Below are positions 16,936 to 24,180 of a stretch of 42,174 nt of DNA, piece after piece. The notes beneath the pieces are model-generated. The model made no database searches and was not told the DNA's origin. It worked only from the letters and a program-made list of their open reading frames with translations. The translations under genes were made by a program, and so were the position numbers. Location of the stretch: contig JAZKZZ010000002.1 in the NCBI GenBank assembly GCA_045612885.1, positions 1 through 42,174 on the forward strand. Direction: 5' to 3'. This DNA is from RGIG6178 sp045612885 (GTDB lineage Bacteria > Bacillota_I > Bacilli_A > RFN20 > DUOF01). The first letter of the stretch is position 1; each line of letters begins with the position of its first letter.

Positions 16936-17323
16936 GTGGAATAAAATAGATATTTTTATATTATCGTTTGCTTTAATCTTTATAATACTTTTAGTGGTTA
17001 TGAGTAATATTATTACTAGTAAAGTAAATGGAGCATATAAACATGTTGTGATTACTATTAGGGGTGAAGAAAAATATAAATATAATCTAGATGAAGATAG
17101 AACGATTGTGTTAAAAAAGGAAGATTATGATTCTCTTTTAGGAGATATGGTTATTGAAATTAAGGATGGTAAAGTAAGAGTTAATAAGGAAGAATCACCT
17201 AAGAATTATTGTTCAAAACAAGGCTGGGTTTCAAATGTTGCTACTCCGATTGTATGTTTACCAAATGCTGTTGTGATCACTATTATTGGTCAATCCGAAA
17301 CAGATTTAGATTGGCAGGTGTAG
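16925..17323 (+). CDS. NusG domain II (NusG_II) family membrane-anchored protein
   Basis: A 132-residue protein with one N-terminal membrane helix (10-31) and an extracellular NusG-II-like beta domain. The characteristic end is present: SPKNYCSKQGWVS, then PIVCLPNAVVITI, with C96 and C111. Such proteins are commonly found with rnf and Gx transporter genes in Bacillota, but their role is not established; a part in electron transfer or assembly of the flavoproteins is a guess. It overlaps apbE by 11 bases. Confidence 0.88.
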   Translation: MKLKWNKIDIFILSFALIFIILLVVMSNIITSKVNGAYKHVVITIRGEEKYKYNLDEDRTIVLKKEDYDSLLGDMVIEIKDGKVRVNKEESPKNYCSKQGWVSNVATPIVCLPNAVVITIIGQSETDLDWQV

Positions 17324-17326
17324 GCG

Positions 17327-17848
17327 ATGAAATCAACGAATAAATTAGTAAGAATAGCACTTCTATTATCACTGGCTCTTATTATCAACTTTTTAGAATC
17401 ATTAGTACCATTACCAATTCCTTTACCGGGAGTAAAATTAGGATTAGCAAACTGTATAGGACTTATGGTTTTATATTGTTTTGATAAAAAAGATTTTGTT
17501 TTCTTTAATGTTTTAAAGGTGTTGATGGTTGGGCTTTTAAGGACTGGATTTGGCACAGGATTTTTCATCAGTGTTATGGGAACATTTTTATCTACAATAG
17601 CTACTTTATTAGTCTATAAATTTACTAAATCATCAATTTATGGTCTATCTATTATTGGTGCTTTATTTCACTCTTTAGGGCAAGTATTAATGGTAATCAT
17701 TTTATATGATAATGTGTATATGATTAATTATTTGCCAATCTTGGAAGTAATTAGTATAATTAGTGGGTGTTTAACTGCATATATTAGTGCTAATGTACTA
17801 GAAAAGTTGCCTAAAGGATTATTGATGGAGGAAAAAGTAAATGGATAA
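17327..17848 (+). CDS. Gx transporter family membrane protein (PF07456 type)
   Basis: A 173-residue protein with five or six hydrophobic helices, belonging to the family once named heptaprenyl diphosphate synthase component I. The region LVPLPIPLPGVKLGLANCIGL and the Gly-rich GTGFFISVMGTFLSTIA segment are typical. The fold resembles the S-components of ECF transporters. It lies next to NusG-II and apbE, a common grouping, which suggests handling of a flavin or isoprenoid-related substrate for the respiratory complex, but the substrate is unknown. It overlaps the next gene by 8 bases. Confidence 0.88.
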   Translation: MKSTNKLVRIALLLSLALIINFLESLVPLPIPLPGVKLGLANCIGLMVLYCFDKKDFVFFNVLKVLMVGLLRTGFGTGFFISVMGTFLSTIATLLVYKFTKSSIYGLSIIGALFHSLGQVLMVIILYDNVYMINYLPILEVISIISGCLTAYISANVLEKLPKGLLMEEKVNG

Positions 17849-18092
17849 AATAGAAATCACTCCAAAGGGAGTTTGTAGTAAGAAGATAGTTATTGAAGTA
17901 GAAAATAATATAATTAAAAGTGTTAGTTTTTTAGGTGGATGTCCTGGTAATACTTTAGGATTATCTAATTTACTAAAAGATATGAAAATCGAAGATGCAA
18001 TATCTAGATTAGAAGGGATAAGATGTGGATTCAGACCTACAAGTTGTCCAAATGAATTAGCTATAGGATTAAGAGAATACTTAAAAAAATAA
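17841..18092 (+). CDS. TIGR03905 family TSCPD-domain protein
   Basis: An 83-residue cytoplasmic protein matching the short TSCPD family: TPKGVCSKKI at the start, the SFLGGCPGNTLGL core, GIRCGFRPTSCPNELA near the end. TSCPD domains also occur in some ribonucleotide reductases and may bind metal through the cysteines; the stand-alone protein has no settled function. The family motif reads TSCPN here. It is the last gene of the rnf operon, overlapping the gene before, and the operon terminator overlaps its final codons. Confidence 0.88.
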   Translation: MDKIEITPKGVCSKKIVIEVENNIIKSVSFLGGCPGNTLGLSNLLKDMKIEDAISRLEGIRCGFRPTSCPNELAIGLREYLKK

Positions 18093-18106
18093 GTATTCTT
18101 TTTTTA
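18074..18106 (+). terminator. rnf operon terminator overlapping the last codons
   Basis: Stem AGAATACTT / AAGTATTCT (18074-18082 and 18091-18099) with an A-rich loop that contains the end of the gene and its TAA, followed by T8. It closes the operon that began with rnfC. Confidence 0.88.
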
Positions 18107-18138
18107 TTTTTGTTAATACTGCTAATAAGGTGAAAATA

Positions 18139-18279
18139 ATGAAGAAAACAAAAAGAAAAATAAGGCAAGAAAAATTAGCTAAAATATTTTATGAAATGGG
18201 AATGGAATTAGATTTAGTGAGTAAGATGAGCGGTGTAAAAAAAGAAGAGATAGTTAAATTTAAGAAAAATAGTAGGTAA
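18139..18279 (+). CDS. 46-residue basic protein with a helix-turn-helix-like end, unknown
   Basis: A short ORF with a good ribosome site (AAGGTGA, 5 nt before the ATG). The product is Lys/Arg-rich at the start; residues 13-43 (LAKIFYEMGMELDLVSKMSGVK and on) follow the pattern of a short helix-turn-helix seen in recruited DNA-binding tails (small residue, hydrophobic pair, LVSKMSGV turn, EEIVKF). It sits between the rnf terminator and the metK riboswitch and has no obvious partner. The ribosome site and clean codon use support translation; function is unknown. Confidence 0.6.
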   Translation: MKKTKRKIRQEKLAKIFYEMGMELDLVSKMSGVKKEEIVKFKKNSR

Positions 18280-18315
18280 TGTAAATTTTGTTTTAATCTC
18301 TCTTATTAATAGTTA

Positions 18316-18344
18316 TTGACAATATCTGCTATTTTAATTAACAT
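18316..18344 (+). promoter_or_regulatory. metK promoter
   Basis: A perfect -35 TTGACA (18316-18321) and a candidate -10 TAACAT (18339-18344) are spaced 17 nt apart. Transcription would start just before the riboswitch P1 stem. Confidence 0.6.
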
Positions 18345-18361
18345 ATTAATGCAAAATATAA

Positions 18362-18509
18362 CTCTTATTTTGAATTACGTAGGTCGAGGGAACTGTTAGA
18401 CGTAAAAGCAACCCTGAAAAGAAGGTGCTAATCCCCAGCATAGAAATATGAGCAATAAGAGGAAGTTATAAACATAATTATAAACTTCCTTTTAATAGGG
18501 AGTTTTTTT
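18362..18509 (+). ncRNA. SAM-I (S-box) riboswitch with attenuator
   Basis: P1 is CTCTTATT (18362-18369) paired with AATAAGAG (18454-18461). Between them lie the S-box core elements GAGGGAACTG, AAGCAACCCTG and AAGGTGCTAATCCC. Expression control is readable: AAGAGGAAGTT (18457-18467), which shares bases with the 3' side of P1, pairs over 11 bp (one G-T) with AACTTCCTTTT (18483-18493) as antiterminator. The same AACTTCC instead pairs with GGGAGTT as terminator. SAM binding stabilises P1, frees the terminator arm and stops transcription before metK. Confidence 0.93.
18483..18509 (+). terminator. SAM-dependent attenuator terminator of metK
   Basis: Stem AACTTCC / GGGAGTT (18483-18489 with 18498-18504, one wobble pair), loop TTTTAATA, then a T run to 18509. 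It is mutually exclusive with the antiterminator described for the riboswitch. Confidence 0.88.
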
Positions 18510-18530
18510 GTAGAAAGAAGAGGGAATTAT

Positions 18531-19691
18531 ATGGAAAAAGGAAAAATTTTTACATCAGAATCAGTAAGTGAAGGGCATCCAGATAAAGTTTGTGATCAAA
18601 TAAGTGATGCGATTTTAACAGAGTGCTTGAAGCAAGATAAAACGAGCCATGTAGCGTGTGAAACACTTATTAGCAATGACAGATTAGTTATTGCAGGAGA
18701 GATTACTACAAATGCAAATATTGATTATAAGGAAATTGCAAAGAAAGTTTTAAGTGATATAGGTTATAAAAATGTAACAGATGGATTTGATGTTGAAAAT
18801 GCAAAATATGAAGTTATTGTGAAAAAGCAATCAACTGATATTAATAGTGCTGTTAGTTTTGGAATAAATCAAGGAGCAGGAGATCAAGGAATCATCTTTG
18901 GTTATGCATGTAATGAAACAAAAAGTTATATGCCACTTACAATTGATATCGCTCATAACATTTTAAAATTAGCAAGCAAAAAGAGAAAAAGCGGAGAATT
19001 CAAATGGGCTAAACCAGATATGAAATCACAAGTTAGTATCCAATATGGTGATGAAGATATTAAGCATGTAGTCACTACAGTAGTAGTTTCTTGCCAACAT
19101 GAAGAAGAATTTAATGAAGAAGAGTTTAAAAGATATATTAAAGAAGAAATAGTAGATGTAGTTTTAGATAATTATGATATAGACTATTCTTCTTATGAAT
19201 TGCTTGTTAATCCATCAGGCAGATTTGTAATTGGTGGACCTTTAGGCGATGTCGGTTTAACTGGTAGAAAAATCATTGTAGATACATATGGAGGAAGGGG
19301 TCATCATGGTGGTGGAGCTTTTAGTGGAAAAGACCCAAGTAAAGTAGATAGAAGTGCTGCTTATTTTTGCAGATATGTAGCTAAAAATATAGTAGCAAGT
19401 GGTATAGCTAAAGAGTGTGAAGTTCAAGTGTCATATGCAATTGGAAAGAGTCAACCAGTATCATTAAATGTATTCACATATGGAACAGGAATCTTTGATG
19501 ATAAGTTAATTCTTGAAATGATTAAAAAGTTATTTGATTTTAGACCATTTTCAATGATTAAGAAATTAGATATGTTAAATTTGAATTTTTATGGTTTAAG
19601 TAAATATGGACATTTTGGTAGAGATGATCTAAATATTAGTTATGAAAAACTAGATATGACAAGAAAGATAAGAGAATATTTTAATATATAA
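18531..19691 (+). CDS. metK: S-adenosylmethionine synthetase
   Basis: A 386-residue cytoplasmic enzyme making SAM from methionine and ATP, of typical length. Motifs present: SEGHPDKVCDQISDA (13-27, ATP-binding H16 and D18), GAGDQGIIFGYA (methionine loop region) and GGRGHHGGGAFSGKDPSKVD, the phosphate-binding loop. The start follows AGAGGGAA and comes 21 nt after the riboswitch terminator, so the enzyme is repressed by its own product. It is probably transcribed alone. Confidence 0.98.
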   Translation: MEKGKIFTSESVSEGHPDKVCDQISDAILTECLKQDKTSHVACETLISNDRLVIAGEITTNANIDYKEIAKKVLSDIGYKNVTDGFDVENAKYEVIVKKQSTDINSAVSFGINQGAGDQGIIFGYACNETKSYMPLTIDIAHNILKLASKKRKSGEFKWAKPDMKSQVSIQYGDEDIKHVVTTVVVSCQHEEEFNEEEFKRYIKEEIVDVVLDNYDIDYSSYELLVNPSGRFVIGGPLGDVGLTGRKIIVDTYGGRGHHGGGAFSGKDPSKVDRSAAYFCRYVAKNIVASGIAKECEVQVSYAIGKSQPVSLNVFTYGTGIFDDKLILEMIKKLFDFRPFSMIKKLDMLNLNFYGLSKYGHFGRDDLNISYEKLDMTRKIREYFNI

Positions 19692-19705
19692 AAATAGGTA
19701 ATTTA

Positions 19706-19735
19706 TTGTATCTAAAATTATATTTATGCTAATAT
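19706..19735 (+). promoter_or_regulatory. Candidate hpf promoter
   Basis: TTGTAT (19706-19711) and an extended -10, TGC-TAATAT (19727-19735), with an 18-nt spacer. The match is moderate. No hairpin terminator follows metK, so read-through from metK may also contribute. Confidence 0.4.
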
Positions 19736-19767
19736 TTTAGTGTAAATATAAAAGGAGATTGAGAAAT

Positions 19768-20301
19768 ATGAAATATACAGTTGTAGGAAAAAACATCGAA
19801 GTAACAGATGCAATGAGAAGTGTTATTCAAGACAAGCTAAAAGTATTAGAAAAGTTCTTCCTAGTTAACGAAAACGTTGAATGTAGAGTGTTAGTTAGAA
19901 CTTATAAAGTAGGGCAAAAAATTGAAGTAACTATCCCTACAAAAGTTGCTACATTAAGAGCAGAAGTTATGGATGAAAATATCTATAATGGAGTTGATGC
20001 AGCAGTAGAAAAATTAGCGGGTCAATTAAGAAAAGCTAAAACTAAGATGAATCGTAAAAACAAAGAACACTTAGGAACAGTATTAGCTTTAGATGAAATT
20101 CTTGAAGAAAAGAAAGATGAAGAAGAAATTTTAGTTAAAACTAAAGTTATAGAAGTAGAAGTGATGGACTTAGATCAAGCAATTACTAATATGACTATGT
20201 TAGGTCATGATTTCTATATTTACAAAGATAGTGAAAATGACAACTTTGCTGTTGTTTATAAAAGAAAAAATGGCGGATATGGTTTAATCGAAGTAGAATA
20301 A
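19768..20301 (+). CDS. hpf: Ribosome hibernation promoting factor, long form
   Basis: A 177-residue protein of the long HPF type. Residues 1-100 form the YfiA/HPF domain, which binds the 30S decoding centre. After a charged linker, residues about 125-177 form the C-terminal dimerisation domain that joins two ribosomes into 100S particles (LDQAITNMTMLGHDFYIYKD, then VVYKRKNGGYGLIEVE). An in-frame TTG three codons upstream lies inside the ribosome site AAGGAG (19752-19757) and is rejected for the ATG. A GC-rich terminator follows. Confidence 0.96.
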   Translation: MKYTVVGKNIEVTDAMRSVIQDKLKVLEKFFLVNENVECRVLVRTYKVGQKIEVTIPTKVATLRAEVMDENIYNGVDAAVEKLAGQLRKAKTKMNRKNKEHLGTVLALDEILEEKKDEEEILVKTKVIEVEVMDLDQAITNMTMLGHDFYIYKDSENDNFAVVYKRKNGGYGLIEVE

Positions 20302-20309
20302 AATTTTAT

Positions 20310-20333
20310 AGGGCCCTCTGGGCTCTTTTTTTT
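20310..20333 (+). terminator. Rho-independent terminator after hpf
   Basis: Stem AGGGCCC / GGGCTCT (one wobble) with a TCT loop, then T8. Notably GC-rich for this sequence. Confidence 0.92.
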
Positions 20334-20334
20334 G

Positions 20335-20363
20335 TTGAAAAAATGTATTTTCCAAACTATAAT
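20335..20363 (+). promoter_or_regulatory. Promoter of the unknown gene upstream of mutS
   Basis: TTGAAA (20335-20340) and a perfect TATAAT (20358-20363) with a 17-nt spacer. The -10 ends 16 nt before the start codon, so the leader would be about 10 nt. Confidence 0.8.
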
Positions 20364-20379
20364 TAATTAAGGTGATGTT

Positions 20380-21510
20380 ATGGAATGCGTATATATGAAT
20401 GAAGAAGAAGTTGCTAAGTATGAAGGAGAAATAAAGAACAATATTAAAAACTATACTGGACTTTCAGTTGCATTTAAAAAATGGTTTAGTTTTTTACCAA
20501 GCAATGCGAAAAATGACTTTTTACATACTTTCTTTTCTGTATACAAATTAGATGAATGTTTAGATTTGGCTAAATATTGTTTCAAAAATTTCAAAATGTC
20601 TAATGATAATATGAAAAAAATAGTTAAAAGAGTTATTGAATCAGAACAACTAAATATAATGTTTGATTTAGGATATAATTATAGGGGACCATTTGGTTTA
20701 ACTGATTCTTACGTTAGAACTTTAGCAGATGAAATCAGCAAAAAAAAGTCAGCTACACATATCTTTCCTTTCTTTGAGATACTTACTAATAAATCAATAT
20801 ACAAGCGAGGTTTTGATTGTATACTGGCCTCTAGAAATATGAAATATATCAATAAATTGGTAGATGTATTAGAAAAAAAGTCGAATATAGTTAGAGAAGA
20901 TGATGCAGAAGTTTTATTTGATTCTGTTCTAAGGATAGATGATAACTCTACTATAGATACATTATATAGATTTAGTAAAAATGTATTAAGAAGAGATATT
21001 ACCGAATGTATTAAAGATGTAAATATAAAATATATTTTAAATAAAAGCGATCGTTTTTTTGAATTAAATAAGACAAAAGATTTAGATACTATCGTACTAA
21101 AATCTAAAGATGTACATGAGATTATTAGACTTGTACACAAGGAAGATATGTCAGGAGTAGAGATAAATTATGATAAAGTTATAGACGCTATAGTTTATAA
21201 TGGAATATTTGATTCTCAAGACAATGTTAATATTTTGGGGCATGTAATAGGTATGATGAGAAAGTATGATTTTCCAACTTCTGGTTATAGAGCGTTAGAA
21301 AGATATTTATTAGCTATACATATGGAATTAATACCTGAATATGTTGAACTTAACAAGAAGACTAATTATAAATATATTTTAGAAGAGATGAAATATAAGC
21401 ATGCTAGTGAAGAACAAATAGAAGAATGTAAAAGAAAAATTAAGGGTAGAAATCATATTTTTAAAAGAATTATTGATTCAATAACATTACAAGATTATAA
21501 AAGAAAATAA
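20380..21510 (+). CDS. Hypothetical 376-residue alpha-helical protein
   Basis: Not recognised. The product is hydrophilic with no signal peptide or membrane helix and seems mostly alpha-helical, with many Lys/Asp/Leu and short repeated helical units such as VRTLADEISKKK, FDCILASRNMKY and FDSVLRIDDNSTI, suggesting a solenoid of helical repeats. The last 60 residues are strongly basic. The ATG follows AAGGTGATG; a second ATG six codons later is a possible alternative. It has its own promoter and terminator, so it is a single-gene unit between hpf and mutS. Confidence 0.75.
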   Translation: MECVYMNEEEVAKYEGEIKNNIKNYTGLSVAFKKWFSFLPSNAKNDFLHTFFSVYKLDECLDLAKYCFKNFKMSNDNMKKIVKRVIESEQLNIMFDLGYNYRGPFGLTDSYVRTLADEISKKKSATHIFPFFEILTNKSIYKRGFDCILASRNMKYINKLVDVLEKKSNIVREDDAEVLFDSVLRIDDNSTIDTLYRFSKNVLRRDITECIKDVNIKYILNKSDRFFELNKTKDLDTIVLKSKDVHEIIRLVHKEDMSGVEINYDKVIDAIVYNGIFDSQDNVNILGHVIGMMRKYDFPTSGYRALERYLLAIHMELIPEYVELNKKTNYKYILEEMKYKHASEEQIEECKRKIKGRNHIFKRIIDSITLQDYKRK

Positions 21511-21535
21511 AGTCTTTAGAAATAAAGACTTTTTT
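21511..21535 (+). terminator. Rho-independent terminator upstream of mutS
   Basis: Stem AGTCTTT / AAAGACT (7 bp) with an AGAAAT loop and T5, directly after the TAA of the unknown gene. Confidence 0.85.
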
Positions 21536-21628
21536 ATTTTTGATTTTCATCTTTTTGACATTAATTTTTTATTTATAATTATATAAATAAATGTTATAAT
21601 TTTTATGTGATTTTGAGGTGATTTTAAA

Positions 21629-24148
21629 ATGGAAAAATATTCTCCAATGATACAACAATATTTGAATGTTAAAAATAATTATCAAGACACTTTAATTTTT
21701 TATCGTGTTGGGGATTTTTATGAATTATTTTTTGAAGATGCTAAAATCGCTTCAAGAGAATTAGAACTTGTACTTACTGGTAAAGATGCGGGAGTAAAAG
21801 AGAGAGTCCCAATGTGTGGTGTACCTCATCACTCTGTTAAGGGATATTTAGAAAAGTTAGTGGATAAAGGGTATAAAGTTGGTATTGTAGAACAACTAGA
21901 AGATCCGAGTACTGCTAAAGGGATTGTAAAAAGAGATGTAGTACAAATTGTAACTCCTGGTACATTAGTTGATTTAGGATTAAAAGATAATAGTAACAAT
22001 TTTTTATGTTATATAGATAGTAATGGCAATGATTTATCACTTGCATATGTTGATATTTCTACTGGAGATATAAGCGTTTTAAATATCAAAAAGGATTTTA
22101 ATACTTTAAAAAATGAATTAGATTCTTTAGAAGTAAAAGAAGTAGTAGTTAATTATGATTTTGATAATAATTTATTATTAGCTATTAAAGAAAATTGTAG
22201 GGTAATAATTTCTTATGTACTTAATGCAACTGAAGATAATAAGTATGATTATTTATTTAAGAATGTAAAAGATAATAGACAGATTAAATCTGTTAGATAT
22301 TTAGTTTCTTATCTATTAGATACTCAAAAAAGAAGTTTAGACTATTTAAAAGAAGTTAAAGTTGTAAGTAAAGATCATTATTTACAAATGGATAACTATT
22401 CAAGAGTAAACTTAGAACTTGTTAGAACGGTTAAAGATGAAAATAGATATGGTAGCTTACTTTGGGTATTAGATAAATGTAAAACAGCTTTAGGTTCTAG
22501 AATGCTTAAGAATTTCATTATTTCTCCTTTATCAAATGTTAATAAGATTGAAGAGAGGCTTAGAATAGTAGATGGATTCACTAGTGCTTTTATTGCAAGA
22601 GAAGAAGTTGTTAGTCTACTTAAAGAAGTGTATGATTTAGAAAGATTAATTGCTAGATTATGTTATGGTAGTAGCAATGGTAGAGACTTATTACAACTTA
22701 AAAGAAGTTTAAGTGTTTTACCTAAATTAAAAGAAACATTAAAAGATAGTGGAGAAATGGACTTATTTGTTTTATCATCTAGAATTAAAGATTTTAGTGA
22801 ACTAACCGATTTAATTGAAAGTTCTATTAGTGAAGATGCACCTTTAACTGTTAAAGAAGGTGGAGTTATCAAGGATGGTTACAGTAAAGAATTAGATGAA
22901 TACCGTTATATTTCTAAAAATGGAAAAGAATTTATTTCTAAGATTGAACAAGAAGAAAGAGATAGAACAGGAATTAAAACTTTAAAAGTAGGATATAATA
23001 AAGTTTTTGGTTATTATCTTGAAGTTACTAATTCATATTTGAGTTTAGTAAGAGATGATTTTGGTTGGATAAGAAAACAAACTTTAACTGGAGCTGAAAG
23101 ATTTATTACTAGTGAGTTAAAAGAAAAAGAAGATTTGATTTATAAAGCAGAAAATGAAATTGTAAAATTGGAATATGAATTGTTTTTAGATATTAGAGAC
23201 AAAGTTAAAGAAAGAACAGCGGATATCCAAGAATTAGCAGAATTAATTGCCTATATAGATGTATTATCTACTTTTAGTAAAGTGAGTTATGAGAATGGAT
23301 ATTGTAGACCATTATTTAATGAGGATGGTGTAGTTAATCTAGTAGAATTAAGACATCCTGTTATTGAAAAACTAATTGGAAAAGAAAATTTTGTAAATAA
23401 CAATTACTATATTGATAATGATAATTTCTTGCAAATTATAACGGGTCCTAATATGGGAGGAAAATCTACTATTTTAAGGCAAGTTGCTATTTGTGCTATT
23501 ATGGGACAAATTGGTTGTTATGTGCCATGTAGTGAAGCTAATTTAGTGGTTTTTGATAAGATTTTCACTCGTATAGGTGCAAGCGATGATTTAGTAAGTG
23601 GGAAATCTACATTTATGGTAGAAATGAATGAAGCAAATAATGCATTAAGAAATGCGACAAGTAAATCTCTTATTCTTTTTGATGAATTAGGAAGAGGTAC
23701 TTCCACTTATGATGGTATGGCACTAGCACAAGCAATAATTGAATATATTGCACTTAATATTAAGGCTAAAACTTTGTTTTCTACTCACTATCATGAGTTA
23801 ACATTATTGGAAAATAAGATTGAGGGAATTGTTAATAAAAATGTTAGTGTTTATGAAGAAAATGATAAAGTTACATTCCTTTATAAATTAGTGGATGGAA
23901 AAGCCAATAAATCTTATGGTATTAATGTTGCAAGATTAGCATCATTACCAAATATTTTATTAGATAGAGCTAAAGACATTTTAAATCATTTAGAAACTAC
24001 TAATAATATTGAAAGTAAGAATACTCAAATCGTTATAAAAGAGGTTATTCCTGAATATGTAAATGAAATAAAAGATTTAGATCCTTATAACATGACACCA
24101 ATGGAGGCTTTAAATTATTTGTTGGAGTTAAAAAATAAAATAAGTTAA
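21629..24148 (+). CDS. mutS: DNA mismatch repair protein MutS
   Basis: An 839-residue mismatch sensor of MutS1 type. The mismatch-contacting F-x-E motif is GDFYE (F30, E32) near the N-terminus. The C-terminal ABC-type ATPase has Walker A GPNMGGKST (606-614), the signature with DELGRGTSTYDGMALA and the STHYHEL switch. Length is typical. GAGGTG lies before the ATG. The gene is followed at a 32-nt gap by mutL, forming the usual mutSL unit that continues to miaA and tcdA without a terminator. Confidence 0.98.
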   Translation: MEKYSPMIQQYLNVKNNYQDTLIFYRVGDFYELFFEDAKIASRELELVLTGKDAGVKERVPMCGVPHHSVKGYLEKLVDKGYKVGIVEQLEDPSTAKGIVKRDVVQIVTPGTLVDLGLKDNSNNFLCYIDSNGNDLSLAYVDISTGDISVLNIKKDFNTLKNELDSLEVKEVVVNYDFDNNLLLAIKENCRVIISYVLNATEDNKYDYLFKNVKDNRQIKSVRYLVSYLLDTQKRSLDYLKEVKVVSKDHYLQMDNYSRVNLELVRTVKDENRYGSLLWVLDKCKTALGSRMLKNFIISPLSNVNKIEERLRIVDGFTSAFIAREEVVSLLKEVYDLERLIARLCYGSSNGRDLLQLKRSLSVLPKLKETLKDSGEMDLFVLSSRIKDFSELTDLIESSISEDAPLTVKEGGVIKDGYSKELDEYRYISKNGKEFISKIEQEERDRTGIKTLKVGYNKVFGYYLEVTNSYLSLVRDDFGWIRKQTLTGAERFITSELKEKEDLIYKAENEIVKLEYELFLDIRDKVKERTADIQELAELIAYIDVLSTFSKVSYENGYCRPLFNEDGVVNLVELRHPVIEKLIGKENFVNNNYYIDNDNFLQIITGPNMGGKSTILRQVAICAIMGQIGCYVPCSEANLVVFDKIFTRIGASDDLVSGKSTFMVEMNEANNALRNATSKSLILFDELGRGTSTYDGMALAQAIIEYIALNIKAKTLFSTHYHELTLLENKIEGIVNKNVSVYEENDKVTFLYKLVDGKANKSYGINVARLASLPNILLDRAKDILNHLETTNNIESKNTQIVIKEVIPEYVNEIKDLDPYNMTPMEALNYLLELKNKIS

Positions 24149-24180
24149 ATTTTTAAAGAGTATAGATAAGGAGGTGTAGT

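Noticed and set aside
15520..17848. Listeria-type flavin-based extracellular electron transfer locus
   Set aside because: ApbE and a Gx-type membrane protein are present, but no Ndh2, PplA-like flavoprotein or quinone genes are seen; the block follows rnf and fits RnfD/RnfG flavinylation.
21555..21600. mutS promoter with perfect TTGACA at 21555-21560
   Set aside because: The available TATAAT boxes (21574-21579 and 21595-21600) are 13 and 34 nt away, so no well-spaced pair could be assigned.
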